A DNA stretch of 64,000 bases, from contig NZ_CP077091.1 of assembly GCF_014268595.2 (NCBI RefSeq), positions 5,886,001-5,950,000 on the forward strand, given 5' to 3'. Of this stretch, positions 37,567 through 57,060 are shown in pieces (the first letter of the stretch is position 1; each line of letters begins with the position of its first letter). The notes beneath the pieces were generated by a model. That model was not told the DNA's origin and did no database searches. It saw nothing but the letters and a program-made list of their open reading frames with translations. A program made the translations under genes and the position numbers. The DNA comes from Pseudomonas hamedanensis (GTDB taxonomy: Bacteria; Pseudomonadota; Gammaproteobacteria; Pseudomonadales; Pseudomonadaceae).

Positions 37567-38391
37567 TTACTTGCGACGACGGACGATCATTTTGTCGGTA
37601 CGCTTATTACCACGAGTCTTCGCGCCCTTAGTCGGGAAGCCCCATGGCGATACCGGATGACGACCACCAGAGGTACGACCTTCACCACCACCATGTGGGT
37701 GGTCAACCGGGTTCATGGCAACACCACGAACGGTTGGGCGAACGCCACGCCAGCGCTTGGCACCAGCTTTACCCAGCGAACGCAGGCTGTGCTCGGAGTT
37801 CGAGACTTCGCCCAGGGTCGCACGGCATTCAGCCAGGACTTTACGCATTTCACCGGAACGCAGACGCAGGGTCACGTAGACACCTTCACGAGCGATCAAC
37901 TGAGCCGAAGCACCAGCGGAACGAGCGATCTGTGCACCTTTACCTGGCTTCAATTCGATGCCGTGTACGGTAGAACCGACTGGAATGTTGCGCAGTTGCA
38001 GAGCGTTGCCTGGCTTGATTGGAGCCAGAGCGCCCGCGATCAGCTGGTCGCCAGCACTCACGCCTTTAGGGGCGATGATGTAGCGGCGCTCGCCGTCTGC
38101 GTAGCAAAGCAGTGCGATGTGAGCAGTACGGTTTGGATCGTATTCGATACGCTCGACAGTGGCGACGATGCCATCTTTGTCGTTGCGACGGAAATCGACC
38201 ATACGATAATGCTGCTTATGACCACCACCGATGTGACGCGTGGTAATACGGCCATTGTTGTTACGACCACCAGTCTTCGATTTTTTCTCGAGCAGCGGTG
38301 CGTGAGGAGCGCCTTTATGCAGCTCCTGGTTGACCACCTTGACCACAAAACGGCGGCCAGGGGAAGTCGGTTTGCATTTAACGATTGCCAT
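37567..38391 (-). CDS. rplB: 50S ribosomal protein L2
   Basis: A 274-residue L2. The peptidyl-transferase-proximal motif [12 protein letters not shown] with the conserved His is near residue 227. L2 is essential for subunit association and peptide-bond formation. It lies 14 bp after rplW. Confidence 0.99.
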   Translation of the reverse strand: MAIVKCKPTSPGRRFVVKVVNQELHKGAPHAPLLEKKSKTGGRNNNGRITTRHIGGGHKQHYRMVDFRRNDKDGIVATVERIEYDPNRTAHIALLCYADGERRYIIAPKGVSAGDQLIAGALAPIKPGNALQLRNIPVGSTVHGIELKPGKGAQIARSAGASAQLIAREGVYVTLRLRSGEMRKVLAECRATLGEVSNSEHSLRSLGKAGAKRWRGVRPTVRGVAMNPVDHPHGGGEGRTSGGRHPVSPWGFPTKGAKTRGNKRTDKMIVRRRK

Positions 38392-38405
38392 GATGCACCC
38401 CTTCC

Positions 38406-38705
38406 TTACTCAGCACTGCTGCTGAAATCGAGATCTTGGCCTGGCTGAAGGGAGATAACTGCCTTCTTCCAGTCATTGCGCTTGCCCAGACCGCGAGCTG
38501 TGCGCTTGCTCTTACCCAGAACGTTCAGGGTAGTAACACGCTCAACTTTCACGCTGAACAGGCTTTCGACGGCCTTCTTGATTTCCAGCTTGGTTGCGTC
38601 AGTAGCAACCTTGAAAACGAACTGGCCTTTCTTGTCTGCCAGAACCGTAGCCTTCTCGGAAACGTGCGGGCCAAGCAGAACTTTAAATACGCGTTCCTGG
38701 TTCAT
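38406..38705 (-). CDS. rplW: 50S ribosomal protein L23
   Basis: A 99-residue L23. It forms the docking site for SRP and trigger factor at the tunnel exit. Its start codon overlaps the end of rplD by 4 bases. Confidence 0.98.
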
Positions 38706-39304
38706 CCCAGCAGCTCCTCGAATTTCTTCACGGCCGACACGGTGATCAACACCTTGTCGTATGCGATCAGACTAACTGGATCGGAACCTTGCACGTCACG
38801 TACATCTACGTGCGGCAGGTTGCGAGCAGCCAGGTACAGGTTCTGATCAACAGCGTCCGACACGATCAGAACGTCGGTCAGGCTCATGTTGTTCAGTTTG
38901 CCCAGCAGATCTTTGGTTTTCGGAGTTTCAACAGCGAAATCCTGAACCACGACCAGACGATCAGTACGCACCAGCTCAGCAAGGATGGAACGCATTGCTG
39001 CGCGATACATCTTCTTGTTCAGCTTCTGGGAGTGATCCTGTGGACGAGCTGCGAAAGTGGTACCGCCGCCACGCCAGATTGGGCTACGGATAGTACCGGC
39101 ACGAGCGCGGCCAGTACCTTTCTGACGCCATGGGCGTTTGCCGCCACCACGAACGTCGGAACGGGTTTTCTGCTGCTTGCTACCTTGACGGCCGCCGGCC
39201 ATGTAGGCCACGACTGCTTGGTGAACCAGCGTCTCGTTGAATTCGCCGCCAAATGTCAGTTCGGAAACTTCGATCGCTTGAGCGTCATTTACATTTAATT
39301 GCAT
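38702..39304 (-). CDS. rplD: 50S ribosomal protein L4
   Basis: A 200-residue L4 with the tunnel-lining extension ([18 protein letters not shown] region, about residues 40-90). In E. coli L4 represses the S10 operon by attenuation in the leader. Here the region before rpsJ is about 60 bases from the predicted start site, so that mechanism may be absent. Confidence 0.98.
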
Positions 39305-39316
39305 GTCAGCTTCCCC

Positions 39317-39952
39317 TTAACCGCGAGCCTTGGCTGCTGGACGTACAACCAGGTTGCCGCCAGTAGCGCCAGGAACAGCACCCTTGACCAACAACAGATT
39401 GCGTTCAGCGTCCACGCGCACTACTTCCAGGGACTGCACGGTCACGCGCTCAGCGCCCATATGACCGGACATTTTTTTGCCCTTGAATACACGACCAGGA
39501 GTCTGGCACTGGCCGATAGAGCCTGGGACGCGGTGGGATACGGAGTTACCGTGGGTGTTATCTTGCCCGCGGAAATTCCAACGCTTGATCGTACCCTGGA
39601 AGCCTTTACCCTTGGACTGACCGGTTACATCAACCAGTTGACCAGCGGCGAAGATTTCAGCGTTGATCAGATCGCCAGCCTGGTACTCGCCTTCTTCAAG
39701 ACGGAATTCCATGGTGGTGCGACCAGCGGCAACGTTCGCTTTAGCGAAGTGGCCAGCTTGAGCTGCTGTTACACGCGAAGCGCGACGCTCGCCGACAGTG
39801 ACTTGCACTGCACGATAGCCATCGGTCTCTTCAGTTTTGAACTGGGTGACGCGATTCGGCTCGATCTCAATGACCGTGACCGGAATGGAGACACCTTCTT
39901 CGGTGAAAATACGGGTCATACCGCATTTACGACCGACTACACCAATAGTCAT
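39317..39952 (-). CDS. rplC: 50S ribosomal protein L3
   Basis: A 211-residue L3 starting at [16 protein letters not shown]; the longer frame adds 11 unlikely residues. The conserved loop near the peptidyl-transferase centre ([15 protein letters not shown]) includes the Gln that is methylated by PrmB in other bacteria. It lies 80 bp after rpsJ. Confidence 0.98.
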   Translation of the reverse strand: MTIGVVGRKCGMTRIFTEEGVSIPVTVIEIEPNRVTQFKTEETDGYRAVQVTVGERRASRVTAAQAGHFAKANVAAGRTTMEFRLEEGEYQAGDLINAEIFAAGQLVDVTGQSKGKGFQGTIKRWNFRGQDNTHGNSVSHRVPGSIGQCQTPGRVFKGKKMSGHMGAERVTVQSLEVVRVDAERNLLLVKGAVPGATGGNLVVRPAAKARG

Positions 39953-40032
39953 GTTGTAAACCTCATGAGTGTACGGGGCTTTCACCCGCTATGGCCGCCC
40001 ATTTCAGAGCGTTACACGACCAAGACCGAGTC

Positions 40033-40344
40033 TTAGCCGAGGCTGATCTGCACTTCCACACCGGCCGCAAGATCAAGCTTCATCAGCGCATCAACGGTTT
40101 TATCCGTTGGCTGGACGATGTCCAGTACACGCTTATGAGTGCGGATCTCGTACTGATCGCGCGCGTCTTTGTTGACGTGCGGGGAAACCAGAACGGTGAA
40201 CCGCTCTTTACGGGTAGGCAGTGGAATTGGACCACGCACTTGAGCACCAGTACGTTTCGCGGTTTCCACGATTTCCTGGGTTGATTGGTCGATCAGGCGA
40301 TGGTCAAAAGCCTTCAACCTGATACGGATTTGCTGATTTTGCAT
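40033..40344 (-). CDS. rpsJ: 30S ribosomal protein S10
   Basis: A 103-residue S10 ([19 protein letters not shown]). It also works as NusE, linking ribosomes to NusG and RNA polymerase in antitermination. It is the first gene of the S10 operon, with a clear promoter at 40407-40435 and no leader gene between. Confidence 0.98.
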
Positions 40345-40406
40345 TGGATTTCAGACTCCGGCTGCTATTCCCACCGAGCGCAATACGCCCGTTAAAAGGA
40401 GGCGCA

Positions 40407-40435
40407 ATTCTATAGACGCCCCTGATAGGTGTCAA
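40407..40435 (-). promoter_or_regulatory. Sigma70 promoter of the S10 operon
   Basis: On the minus strand TTGACA (40435-40430) and TAGAAT (40412-40407) with a 17-bp spacer, 62 bp before rpsJ and directly after the terminator of the upstream tuf gene. Confidence 0.85.
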
Positions 40436-40441
40436 CCCAAT

Positions 40442-40468
40442 AAAAAAGGCCCCCGCTAAGCGGGGGCC
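40442..40468 (-). terminator. Rho-independent terminator after the first tuf gene
   Basis: A 10-bp GC-rich stem GGCCCCCGCT/AGCGGGGGCC with a one-base loop; on the minus strand it is followed by six T residues. It separates the str operon from the S10 promoter. Confidence 0.95.
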
Positions 40469-40502
40469 CTCTCAAAACATAGAGCTATCTCAGAAGAGAT
40501 AA

Positions 40503-41696
40503 TTACTCGATGATTTTAGCTACAACGCCAGCACCAACGGTACGGCCGCCTTCGCGAATAGCGAAACGCAGACCGTCTTCCATTGCGATGGTTTTGATCA
40601 GGGTAACAACCATTTTGATGTTGTCGCCCGGCATTACCATCTCAACGCCTTCCGGCAGCTCGCAGTTACCAGTCACGTCAGTAGTACGGAAGTAGAACTG
40701 TGGACGGTAGCCTTTGAAGAACGGAGTGTGACGACCGCCTTCTTCCTTGCTCAGTACGTACACTTCAGCTTCGAACTTGGTGTGCGGCTTGACCGAACCT
40801 GGCTTGACCAGAACCTGGCCACGCTCAACGTCGTCACGCTTGGTACCACGCAGCAGAACGCCGCAGTTCTCGCCAGCACGACCTTCGTCGAGCAGTTTAC
40901 GGAACATTTCAACACCGGTGCAGGTGGTGACAGTAGTGTCACGCAGACCAACGATTTCCAGTGGATCCTGAACCTTGACGATACCGCGCTCGATACGACC
41001 GGTTACAACAGTACCGCGACCGGAGATCGAGAATACGTCTTCGATTGGCATCAGGAACGGCTTGTCGATAACACGGACTGGATCCGGGATGTAGCTGTCC
41101 AGAGTCTCAACCAGCTTACGAACGGACGTGGTGCCCATTTCGTTATCGTCTTTGCCTTCCAGAGCCATACGAGCAGAACCGATGATGATCGGAGTGTCGT
41201 CACCTGGGAAGTCGTAAGTGCTCAGCAGATCGCGCACTTCCATCTCAACCAGTTCCAGCAGCTCAGCGTCGTCTACCAGGTCAGCCTTGTTCAGGTAAAC
41301 CACGATGTACGGAACGCCTACCTGACGGGACAGCAGGATGTGCTCACGGGTTTGTGGCATCGGACCATCAGCGGCCGAGCAAACCAGGATTGCGCCGTCC
41401 ATCTGGGCAGCACCGGTGATCATGTTCTTCACATAGTCAGCGTGACCTGGGCAGTCAACGTGAGCGTAGTGACGGATCAGCGAGTTGTATTCAACGTGCG
41501 CGGTGTTGATGGTGATACCACGAGCTTTTTCTTCTGGCGCGCTGTCGATCTTGTCGAAGTCAACGATTGCCGAACCGAATACTTCGGAGCAAACGCGAGT
41601 CAGAGCAGCAGTCAGAGTGGTTTTACCGTGGTCAACGTGACCAATGGTGCCAACGTTGACGTGCGGTAGGGAACGATCAAATTTTTCTTTAGCCAC
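40503..41696 (-). CDS. tuf: Elongation factor Tu, copy 1 (str operon)
   Basis: A 397-residue EF-Tu. The GTP-binding motifs [18 protein letters not shown] and NKADL are intact. It brings aminoacyl-tRNA to the ribosome. It follows fusA by 31 bp, as in the str operon of other gammaproteobacteria. Its predicted protein is identical to that of the copy at 57061-58254. Confidence 0.99.
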   Translation of the reverse strand: MAKEKFDRSLPHVNVGTIGHVDHGKTTLTAALTRVCSEVFGSAIVDFDKIDSAPEEKARGITINTAHVEYNSLIRHYAHVDCPGHADYVKNMITGAAQMDGAILVCSAADGPMPQTREHILLSRQVGVPYIVVYLNKADLVDDAELLELVEMEVRDLLSTYDFPGDDTPIIIGSARMALEGKDDNEMGTTSVRKLVETLDSYIPDPVRVIDKPFLMPIEDVFSISGRGTVVTGRIERGIVKVQDPLEIVGLRDTTVTTCTGVEMFRKLLDEGRAGENCGVLLRGTKRDDVERGQVLVKPGSVKPHTKFEAEVYVLSKEEGGRHTPFFKGYRPQFYFRTTDVTGNCELPEGVEMVMPGDNIKMVVTLIKTIAMEDGLRFAIREGGRTVGAGVVAKIIE

Positions 41697-41727
41697 GACA
41701 ATTAACTCCTAGCCTAAAGGGGCTGAA

Positions 41728-43833
41728 TCAGCCTTGTTTTTTGGTTACGGATTCGACGATGTGCGACGGAGCCGTATCGTATTTTTTGAATTCCATAGAG
41801 TAGCTTGCGCGACCCTGGGACATGGAACGAACGTCGGTCGCATAACCGAACATCTCACCCAGTGGAACCTCGGCACGGATAACCTTGCCGGACACTGTGT
41901 CTTCCATACCCTGGATCATGCCGCGACGACGGTTAAGGTCGCCCATCACATCACCCATATAGTCTTCAGGCGTAACAACCTCTACCGCCATGATCGGCTC
42001 GAGCAACTCACCACCACCCTTCTGGGCCAGTTGCTTGGTCGCCATGGAAGCAGCCACTTTAAACGCCATCTCGTTGGAGTCGACGTCGTGGTAAGAACCA
42101 TCGAACACGGTAGCCTTCAGGCCGATCAGCGGATAGCCGGCAACAACGCCGTTCTTCATCTGCTCTTCGATACCCTTCTGGATAGCCGGGATGTATTCCT
42201 TAGGAACCACACCACCTACTACTTCGTTCACGAATTGCAGACCTTCCTGACCTTCGTCAGCAGGAGCAAAACGGATCCAGCAGTGACCAAACTGGCCGCG
42301 ACCACCGGACTGACGAACGAACTTGCCTTCGATTTCACAGCTCTTCGTGATGCGCTCACGATACGAAACCTGAGGCTTGCCGATGTTGGCTTCGACGTTG
42401 AACTCACGGCGCATCCGGTCAACCAGGATGTCCAGGTGCAGCTCGCCCATGCCGGAGATGATCGTCTGACCAGTCTCTTCATCAGTTTTAACGCGGAAAG
42501 ACGGGTCTTCCTGAGCGAGTTTGCCCAGAGCGATACCCATTTTTTCCTGGTCATCCTTGGTCTTAGGCTCTACGGCAACCGAAATAACCGGCTCCGGGAA
42601 GTCCATGCGAACCAGGATGATTGGCTTGTCAGCGTTGCAGAGGGTTTCACCAGTGGTGACGTCCTTCATGCCGATCAGGGCCGCGATGTCGCCAGCGCGT
42701 ACTTCCTTGATCTCTTCACGGGCGTTTGCGTGCATTTGCACCATACGACCCACGCGCTCTTTCTTGCCTTTGACCGAGTTGATCACGCCGTCGCCGGAGT
42801 TCAACACGCCCGAGTAAACGCGGACGAAAGTCAGAGTACCCACGAATGGGTCAGTAGCGATCTTGAACGCCAGAGCCGCGAAAGGCTCGCTGTCGTCTGC
42901 ATGACGCTCCATCTCTTCTTCCTCGTTATCAGGGTTGGTACCCTTGATAGCAGGAATGTCGGTCGGAGCAGGCAGGTAGTCGATAACGGCATCGAGAACC
43001 AGGGGAACGCCCTTGTTCTTGAACGAAGAACCGCAAACAGCCAGAACGATTTCGCCGGCGATAGTACGCTGACGCAAAGCAGCTTTGATCTCTTCGATCG
43101 ACAGCTCTTCGCCTTCCAGGTACTTGTTCATCAGCTCTTCGTTGGCTTCAGCGGCAGCTTCAACCATGTTGTTGCGCCACTCTTCAGCCAGCTCTTGCAG
43201 CTCGGCAGGGATGTCCTTGCGAACAGGGACCATACCTTTGTCAGAGTCGTTCCAGTAGACAGCTTGCATGTTGATCAGATCGATCTGACCCTGGAAGTTG
43301 TCTTCCGAACCGATGGCCAACTGGATCGGCACCGGGGTGTGACCCAGACGCTGCTTGATCTGACCGATCACGCGCAGGAAGTTGGCGCCAGCACGGTCCA
43401 TCTTGTTTACGTAAACAAGACGTGGAACACCGTACTTGTTGGCTTGACGCCATACGGTTTCCGACTGCGGCTCAACACCCGAAGTACCGCAGAACACAAC
43501 GACAGCGCCGTCGAGTACGCGCAGGGAGCGCTCTACTTCAATGGTGAAGTCTACGTGGCCCGGGGTATCGATTACGTTGAAACGGTGCTCGTGAGAGTAC
43601 TGCTTCTCGGAACCTTTCCAGAAGGCGGTAATGGCAGCAGAAGTAATGGTAATACCACGCTCCTGCTCCTGAACCATCCAGTCTGTGGTCGCGGCGCCGT
43701 CATGCACCTCGCCCATTTTGTGACTTTTGCCGGTGTAAAACAGTACGCGCTCGGTGGTGGTGGTTTTACCAGCATCCACGTGAGCGACGATACCGATGTT
43801 ACGGTAGCGGCTAATCGGAGTAGTACGAGCCAT
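41728..43833 (-). CDS. fusA: Elongation factor G
   Basis: A 701-residue EF-G with GTPase motifs [11 protein letters not shown] near residue 17, DTPGHVDF near 88 and NKMDRAG near 142, followed by domains II-V. It drives translocation and, with RRF, ribosome recycling. Pseudomonas carries two fusA paralogues; this one is the str-operon (FusA1) copy. It lies 30 bp after rpsG. Confidence 0.99.
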   Translation of the reverse strand: MARTTPISRYRNIGIVAHVDAGKTTTTERVLFYTGKSHKMGEVHDGAATTDWMVQEQERGITITSAAITAFWKGSEKQYSHEHRFNVIDTPGHVDFTIEVERSLRVLDGAVVVFCGTSGVEPQSETVWRQANKYGVPRLVYVNKMDRAGANFLRVIGQIKQRLGHTPVPIQLAIGSEDNFQGQIDLINMQAVYWNDSDKGMVPVRKDIPAELQELAEEWRNNMVEAAAEANEELMNKYLEGEELSIEEIKAALRQRTIAGEIVLAVCGSSFKNKGVPLVLDAVIDYLPAPTDIPAIKGTNPDNEEEEMERHADDSEPFAALAFKIATDPFVGTLTFVRVYSGVLNSGDGVINSVKGKKERVGRMVQMHANAREEIKEVRAGDIAALIGMKDVTTGETLCNADKPIILVRMDFPEPVISVAVEPKTKDDQEKMGIALGKLAQEDPSFRVKTDEETGQTIISGMGELHLDILVDRMRREFNVEANIGKPQVSYRERITKSCEIEGKFVRQSGGRGQFGHCWIRFAPADEGQEGLQFVNEVVGGVVPKEYIPAIQKGIEEQMKNGVVAGYPLIGLKATVFDGSYHDVDSNEMAFKVAASMATKQLAQKGGGELLEPIMAVEVVTPEDYMGDVMGDLNRRRGMIQGMEDTVSGKVIRAEVPLGEMFGYATDVRSMSQGRASYSMEFKKYDTAPSHIVESVTKKQG

Positions 43834-43863
43834 AAAGCCCTCGCAAAATTAGTGAAGCTAAAA

Positions 43864-44337
43864 TTAGAAGCGGTAGTGCGAGAAAGCTTTGTTAGCTTCG
43901 GCCATACGGTGCACGTCTTCACGCTTCTTAACAGCAGCACCTTTACCTTCAGCAGCATCCAGCAGTTCGCCAGCCAAACGCAGAGCCATAGACTTCTCGC
44001 CACGCTTGCGTGCGAAGTCTACCAACCAGCGCATTGCCAGAGCGTTACGACGGGAAGGACGAACCTCGACCGGAACCTGGTAAGTAGCACCACCAACGCG
44101 GCGCGACTTCACTTCGACCAGCGGAGCGATGGCGTCGAGTGCTTTTTCGAAGAGTTCCAGGGGATCGGTGCCAGCCTTACGGGCCGCAACGGTTTCCAGG
44201 GCACCATAAACGATACGTTCCGCAACGGCTTTCTTGCCGCTTTCCATAACGTGGTTCATGAATTTGGCGAGGATCTGGCTTCCGTATTTCGGATCGTCCA
44301 GAATCTCACGCTTTGCTGCTACGCGACGTCTTGGCAT
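43864..44337 (-). CDS. rpsG: 30S ribosomal protein S7
   Basis: A 157-residue S7 ([32 protein letters not shown] at the end). It nucleates the 3' domain of 16S rRNA. In E. coli S7 represses str-operon translation at the rpsL-rpsG junction; here that junction is 107 bp (44338-44444), similar to E. coli. Confidence 0.98.
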   Translation of the reverse strand: MPRRRVAAKREILDDPKYGSQILAKFMNHVMESGKKAVAERIVYGALETVAARKAGTDPLELFEKALDAIAPLVEVKSRRVGGATYQVPVEVRPSRRNALAMRWLVDFARKRGEKSMALRLAGELLDAAEGKGAAVKKREDVHRMAEANKAFSHYRF

Positions 44338-44444
44338 GATAAGCCCTCAAGCGGTCTTCAGGTTAGCTCGGGACAGATCCAGAGGATGCGTGCCCGACCT
44401 TACTCTTATCGACTCAATAAAATAAAAATCTGCAAAACGACCGA

Positions 44445-44816
44445 TTACTTCGGACGCTTGGTACCGTACTTCGAACGACCCTGGTTACGGCCTTTAACGC
44501 CGGAAGTATCCAAGGAGCCGCGAACGGTGTGGTAACGAACACCTGGCAAGTCTTTTACACGACCGCCGCGGATCAGTACCACGCTGTGCTCTTGCAGGTT
44601 GTGGCCTTCACCGCCGATGTACGAGGAAACCTCGAAACCGTTGGTCAGACGCACACGGCATACTTTACGCAGTGCCGAGTTAGGTTTTTTCGGCGTGGTG
44701 GTGTACACACGGGTGCACACACCACGACGTTGCGGGCAGTTCTGCAGCGCAGGCACGTCGGATTTCTCGACGATACGCTTACGCGGCTGACGTACCAGCT
44801 GGTTGATAGTTGCCAT
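44445..44816 (-). CDS. rpsL: 30S ribosomal protein S12
   Basis: A 123-residue S12, the decoding-centre protein. Lys43 (TTTPKKPNS) and Lys88 ([12 protein letters not shown]), the sites of most streptomycin-resistance mutations, are wild type. It is the first gene of the str operon, with a strong promoter about 90 bp upstream. Confidence 0.99.
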
Positions 44817-44907
44817 CTACTAGCTCCACTGTTGTCTTGCGACGCTATTGTCTTGCAAGAAAAGCAAAATGGCAGGAACGAATTCCCGCCAAATTTAGGG
44901 GATCAAG

Positions 44908-44936
44908 AGTCTAAAGAGGATCTTGGCCCCAGTCAA
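44908..44936 (-). promoter_or_regulatory. Sigma70 promoter of the str operon (rpsL)
   Basis: On the minus strand TTGACT (44936-44931) and TAGACT (44913-44908) with a 17-bp spacer, in the 216-bp gap between rpoC and rpsL. I see no clear intrinsic terminator for rpoC in this gap. Confidence 0.8.
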
Positions 44937-45032
44937 GGCAAGGCCCCGACCTCCCCGCCCATCAAACCTCGACTAAATGTCTCGATTCGATGAACGGAGC
45001 GACCAGGGCCTTACGCTCATTTATCGCAGAAC

Positions 45033-49232
<4,200 letters not shown>

Positions 49233-49296
49233 GGCCTTTCCTCCTGGCGGAGCAGAGAGCGGGCAATCCTGCCCCGCTCTCGATTCGCGTCACGTG

Positions 49297-53370
<4,074 letters not shown>

Positions 53371-53516
53371 CAGCGTTCCCCAGCTTGGTCACCTGCTTGT
53401 TTGGCCCCTCCCGACGGGAGCAGCCAGAAAATCGTGCAAACCCCATGGTTTGCGCCACCGCATCGGGTGGTTACAGCGCCTTTATCAGCACCGACCCAGT
53501 CGGCTGCCAATAACGG

Positions 53517-53545
53517 AAAAAGGCCGGTGGCAAGAGCCACCAGCC
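53517..53545 (-). terminator. Attenuator-like hairpin between rplL and rpoB
   Basis: A 10-bp stem GGCTGGTGGC/GCCACCGGCC (one G-T pair) with a TCTT loop, followed by five T residues on the minus strand, 46 bp after rplL. In E. coli a partial terminator at this place sets the ratio of L7/L12 to RNA polymerase. Confidence 0.85.
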
Positions 53546-53591
53546 ATCAGCCTGTCGCTTGACGCTCGGGCTGGAGGAGCAAAGTCGATGC

Positions 53592-53957
53592 TTACTTCAG
53601 CTCGACTTTAGCGCCTGCTTCTTCCAGCTTCTTCTTGGCGTCTTCAGCCGCTTCTTTCGAAACGCCTTCAGCTACAACCTGAGGAGCGCCGTCTACTTTC
53701 TCTTTGGCTTCTTTCAGGCCCAGACCGGTCAGTTCACGAACTGCCTTGATCACGTTAACCTTCTTCTCGCCAGCTTCCAGCAGAACAACGTTGAACTCGG
53801 TTTGCTCTTCAACAACAGCGGCAGCAGCAGCTGGACCAGCCGAAGCGGCAGCAGCGGTAACACCGAAGGTTTCTTCCATCGCTTTGATCAGCTCAACGAT
53901 TTCCACTACGGATTTCTGGCCGATTGCTTCGATGATTTGTTCGTTAGTCAGAGACAT
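53592..53957 (-). CDS. rplL: 50S ribosomal protein L7/L12
   Basis: A 121-residue L12. The N-terminal dimerisation domain is at about residues 1-33, followed by an Ala-rich hinge ([18 protein letters not shown]). The C-terminal factor-binding domain has [17 protein letters not shown]. Four or more copies bind L10 to form the stalk. It lies 73 bp after rplJ. Confidence 0.98.
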   Translation of the reverse strand: MSLTNEQIIEAIGQKSVVEIVELIKAMEETFGVTAAAASAGPAAAAAVVEEQTEFNVVLLEAGEKKVNVIKAVRELTGLGLKEAKEKVDGAPQVVAEGVSKEAAEDAKKKLEEAGAKVELK

Positions 53958-54030
53958 GACTCAATTCCTGAATTGGGGGACGGCCTACGCGACCATCGAA
54001 ATAAACAAAAAACGCGAGAAGTGACGAGCC

Positions 54031-54531
54031 TTAGGCTGCGGCAGCTTCTTTCTGGTCGCGAATTGCCGCCAGAGTACGAGCCAATTTGCTGGTAGCGCCT
54101 TGAATCACGCTCATCAGCTGAGAAATTGCTTCGTCACGGGTCGGCAGAGTTGCCAGTACGTCGATCTGATTAGCTGCGAGGAACTTGCCCTCGAACGCAG
54201 CTGCCTTGATCTCGAACTTGTCCTGACCCTTGGCAAACTCTTTGAAGATACGGGCAGCAGCGCCCGGATGTTCGTTCGAGAATGCAATCAGGGTCGGGCC
54301 GGTGAACACGTCGTTGAGGACACTGTATTGAGTGTCAGCAACAGCGCGCTTGAGCAGGGTGTTACGTACAACACGTACGTAAACGCCAGCTTCACGAGCC
54401 TCTTTACGGAGTCCGGTCATTGCGCCTACTGTTACGCCACGTGCATCAACCACGACAGCGGACAGAGCGACTTTGGCAGCCTCGTTGACTTCAGCGACGA
54501 TGGCCTTCTTGTCTTCGAGATTAATTGCCAC
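54031..54531 (-). CDS. rplJ: 50S ribosomal protein L10
   Basis: A 166-residue L10 starting with GTG (AGGAG lies upstream). It anchors L7/L12 dimers at the stalk base. In E. coli the L10-L12 complex represses its own mRNA by binding the leader; the 198-bp leader here has a matching folded region. Confidence 0.98.
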   Translation of the reverse strand: MAINLEDKKAIVAEVNEAAKVALSAVVVDARGVTVGAMTGLRKEAREAGVYVRVVRNTLLKRAVADTQYSVLNDVFTGPTLIAFSNEHPGAAARIFKEFAKGQDKFEIKAAAFEGKFLAANQIDVLATLPTRDEAISQLMSVIQGATSKLARTLAAIRDQKEAAAA

Positions 54532-54729
54532 GGGTTTAACTCCTGCTTGTTACCGTTTCATTCGATCGAAACCGAATGTCGTTTTGGTGTCTGATTCGGT
54601 AAGGAACCGGGAGCACCATCTGCGTAGGCTTATGGTTTAAGACTTGCGTCGCCTACGGTCTTGGATAGCCCCCGCCAGGCAGGGACCCCAATCTTTCAAC
54701 TGGCGCGACTGATCACGCCAATTTTTGTC
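54532..54729 (-). promoter_or_regulatory. Probable L10 leader (autoregulatory mRNA region before rplJ)
   Basis: A 198-bp gap between rplA and rplJ without a gene. On the minus strand it contains a stem CGTAGGC/GCCTACG at 54651-54657 and 54623-54629, enclosing a short internal fold, and a GC-rich stretch upstream. This is the position of the L10(L12)4-binding leader in other gammaproteobacteria. The detailed kink-turn was not verified. Confidence 0.5.
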
Positions 54730-55425
54730 TTACGCGTCCAACGAGCTCTGATCGATGATCAGACCTGGGCCCATAGTGGTGCTCAGGGTAACGCGCTTGA
54801 CGTAGATACCTTTCGAGGAAGCAGGCTTGATACGCTTCAGATCAGCGATCAGGGCTTCAACGTTTTCCTTCAGCTTGACGGCATCGAAGCCCATCTTGCC
54901 AACGGAAGTGTGAATGATGCCGTTCTTGTCGGTGCGATAACGGACCTGACCAGCCTTGGCGTTTTTAACCGCGGTGGCTACGTCCGGAGTTACGGTACCG
55001 ACTTTCGGGTTAGGCATCAGGCCACGTGGACCGAGGATCTGACCCAACTGACCTACAACGCGCATGGCATCCGGGGATGCGATCACTACGTCATAGTTCA
55101 GGTCGCCGCCTTTCATTTCGGCAGCCAGGTCGTCCATACCTACACGGTCAGCGCCGGCAGCCAGAGCGGCCTCGGCAGCTGGACCCTGGGTGAACACAGC
55201 AACGCGAACGGTCTTGCCAGTACCGTGAGGCAGCACGGTAGCGCTACGAACGACCTGGTCGGATTTACGCGGGTCTACACCCAGGTTTACAGCAACGTCG
55301 AACGACTCGCTGAACTTGACAGTCGACAGCTCGGCCAGCAGTGCAGCGGCGTCTACAATGTTGTAGGCCTTGCCTGCTTCGATTTTGCCGGCGATAGCCT
55401 TTTGACGCTTGGTCAGCTTAGCCAT
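54730..55425 (-). CDS. rplA: 50S ribosomal protein L1
   Basis: A 231-residue L1 of the mobile stalk that helps release E-site tRNA. In E. coli L1 represses rplK-rplA by binding ahead of rplK. Its ATG shares a base with the rplK stop codon. Confidence 0.98.
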   Translation of the reverse strand: MAKLTKRQKAIAGKIEAGKAYNIVDAAALLAELSTVKFSESFDVAVNLGVDPRKSDQVVRSATVLPHGTGKTVRVAVFTQGPAAEAALAAGADRVGMDDLAAEMKGGDLNYDVVIASPDAMRVVGQLGQILGPRGLMPNPKVGTVTPDVATAVKNAKAGQVRYRTDKNGIIHTSVGKMGFDAVKLKENVEALIADLKRIKPASSKGIYVKRVTLSTTMGPGLIIDQSSLDA

Positions 55426-55856
55426 TACACACCCTCCACGTTAAGGCCCATGCTACGAGCAGAACCGGCGATAGTACGCACGGCTGCATCCATATCAGCT
55501 GCAGTCAGATCCGCGTTTTTGGTTTTCGCGATTTCTTCCAGCTGAGCACGGGTAACGGTGCCAACCTTAACGGTGTTCGGACGAGCGGAACCGCTGGTCA
55601 GACCGGCCGCCTTCTTCAGTAGAACCGAAGCAGGGGTGGATTTGGTTTCGAAAGTGAAGCTACGGTCGCTGTAGACAGTGATGATTACTGGAGTCGGCAG
55701 GCCTGCTTCAATACCCTGAGTACGGGCGTTGAAAGCCTTGCAGAATTCCATGATGTTCACGCCGTGCTGACCCAGGGCAGGACCAACAGGTGGGCTTGGG
55801 TTAGCCTGAGCGGCCTTCACTTGCAGCTTGATGTAAGCGGTAATCTTCTTGGCCAT
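55425..55856 (-). CDS. rplK: 50S ribosomal protein L11
   Basis: A 143-residue L11 starting [20 protein letters not shown]; four extra residues in the longer frame are discarded because GGAGTGCCTC spaces correctly to the chosen ATG. The N-terminal domain binds RelA and thiopeptides; the C-terminal domain binds the GTPase-associated centre of 23S rRNA. Confidence 0.98.
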   Translation of the reverse strand: MAKKITAYIKLQVKAAQANPSPPVGPALGQHGVNIMEFCKAFNARTQGIEAGLPTPVIITVYSDRSFTFETKSTPASVLLKKAAGLTSGSARPNTVKVGTVTRAQLEEIAKTKNADLTAADMDAAVRTIAGSARSMGLNVEGV

Positions 55857-55927
55857 GAGGCACTCCAATTACGGGTTCTAGCGCCTCGAAAGGCTCCCCG
55901 GTTACTTGCGCGTTTATCCCAGTGACG

Positions 55928-55958
55928 ACAAAACCCCACAGCCTAAGGCTACGGGGTT
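55928..55958 (-). terminator. Hairpin after nusG (partial terminator)
   Basis: A 12-bp stem AACCCCGTAGCC/GGCTGTGGGGTT with two G-T pairs and a TTA loop, 16 bp after the nusG stop. It is followed on the minus strand by TTGTC, so ending of transcription is probably incomplete and rplKAJL may be partly read through. Confidence 0.65.
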
Positions 55959-55974
55959 GGGATTGCTTGTCCAG

Positions 55975-56508
55975 TTAGACCTTCTCGACCTGACTGAACT
56001 CGAGCTCCACCGGAGTAGAGCGACCGAAAATGAGCACAGCCACTTGGATCCGGCTCTTTTCGTAGTTAACTTCTTCTACAACGCCGTTGAAATCGGCGAA
56101 CGGACCATCATTGACACGCACCGTCTCGCCCGGCTCGAACAACGTCTTCGGCTTAGGCTTGTCGCTACCGTCAGCAACGCGACGCAGAATTGCTTCTGCT
56201 TCTTTATCCGTGATCGGTGCAGGCTTGTCAGCGGTACCGCCGATGAAACCCATCACGCGAGGGGTATCCTTGACCAAGTGCCAAGTACCCTCGTTCATAT
56301 CCATCTGGACCAGCACATAGCCAGGGAAGAACTTACGCTCGCTTTTGCGCTTCTGGCCATTGCGCATTTCCACCACTTCTTCAGTGGGAACCAGAATCTC
56401 GCCGAAGCCATCTTCCATGCCAGCCAGCTTTACGCGCTCGACAAGCGAGCGCATCACATGCTTCTCGTAACCCGAGTAAGCATGCACAACATACCAACGC
56501 TTAGCCAC
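55975..56508 (-). CDS. nusG: Transcription antitermination protein NusG
   Basis: A 177-residue NusG with the N-terminal NGN domain ([15 protein letters not shown] at the start) and a C-terminal KOW domain ([19 protein letters not shown] near residue 122). It couples RNA polymerase to Rho or to S10. It lies 9 bp after secE. Confidence 0.98.
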   Translation of the reverse strand: MAKRWYVVHAYSGYEKHVMRSLVERVKLAGMEDGFGEILVPTEEVVEMRNGQKRKSERKFFPGYVLVQMDMNEGTWHLVKDTPRVMGFIGGTADKPAPITDKEAEAILRRVADGSDKPKPKTLFEPGETVRVNDGPFADFNGVVEEVNYEKSRIQVAVLIFGRSTPVELEFSQVEKV

Positions 56509-56517
56509 GGGACACCC

Positions 56518-56886
56518 TTAGCCGACAATCAAGGAAACAAGCCAGCCGAGCAGGGAATCAAGACCCCACAACAGCAACGCCATAACCAGAACAACAGCCA
56601 CGACAATCAGCGTGGTCTGCGTGGTTTCTTGGCGAGTTGGCCACACGACTTTACGAATCTCGGTGCGAGCTTCCTTAACCAGTACAAAGAAAGACTTGCC
56701 CTTCGCAGTCTGCAGGCCTACAAAGGCAGCTACAGCAGCAATGGCAAGCAAAGCAAGTACACGGTACAGGATCGGCGAAGCAGCGTAATACTGATTGCCA
56801 ACAACGCCAACAACTACCAAAGCGACTACTACAAGCCACTTGAGCAGATCGAAGCGAGAGCCTTGAGCTTCAGCTTTAGGAGTCAT
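56518..56886 (-). CDS. secE: Protein translocase subunit SecE
   Basis: A 122-residue SecE with three membrane helices (about residues 14-34, 40-60 and 93-117). The essential amphipathic stretch VKEARTEIRKVVWPTRQET lies before the last helix. It clamps SecY in the translocon. It follows tRNA-Trp by 45 bp and precedes nusG. Confidence 0.97.
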   Translation of the reverse strand: MTPKAEAQGSRFDLLKWLVVVALVVVGVVGNQYYAASPILYRVLALLAIAAVAAFVGLQTAKGKSFFVLVKEARTEIRKVVWPTRQETTQTTLIVVAVVLVMALLLWGLDSLLGWLVSLIVG

Positions 56887-56931
56887 CTATGAAGATCCTG
56901 TGAAAAGAAAGCCAGACACACCAAGTGAATC

Positions 56932-57007
56932 TGGCAGGTCAGGAGGGAATCGAACCCCCAACCTACGGTTTTGGAGACCGTCGCTCTGCCAATTGAGCTA
57001 CTGACCT
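56932..57007 (-). tRNA. tRNA-Trp (CCA)
   Basis: 76 bases including an encoded CCA end. The acceptor stem is AGGTCAG/CTGACCT, the anticodon loop TCTCCAAAA gives anticodon CCA, and the T loop is GTTCGAT. It lies between the second tuf gene and secE. Confidence 0.97.
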
Positions 57008-57060
57008 AAAACAAAATCAGGCCGACCATTATGCCGGCCCGAAAAATACATTACAACCGC

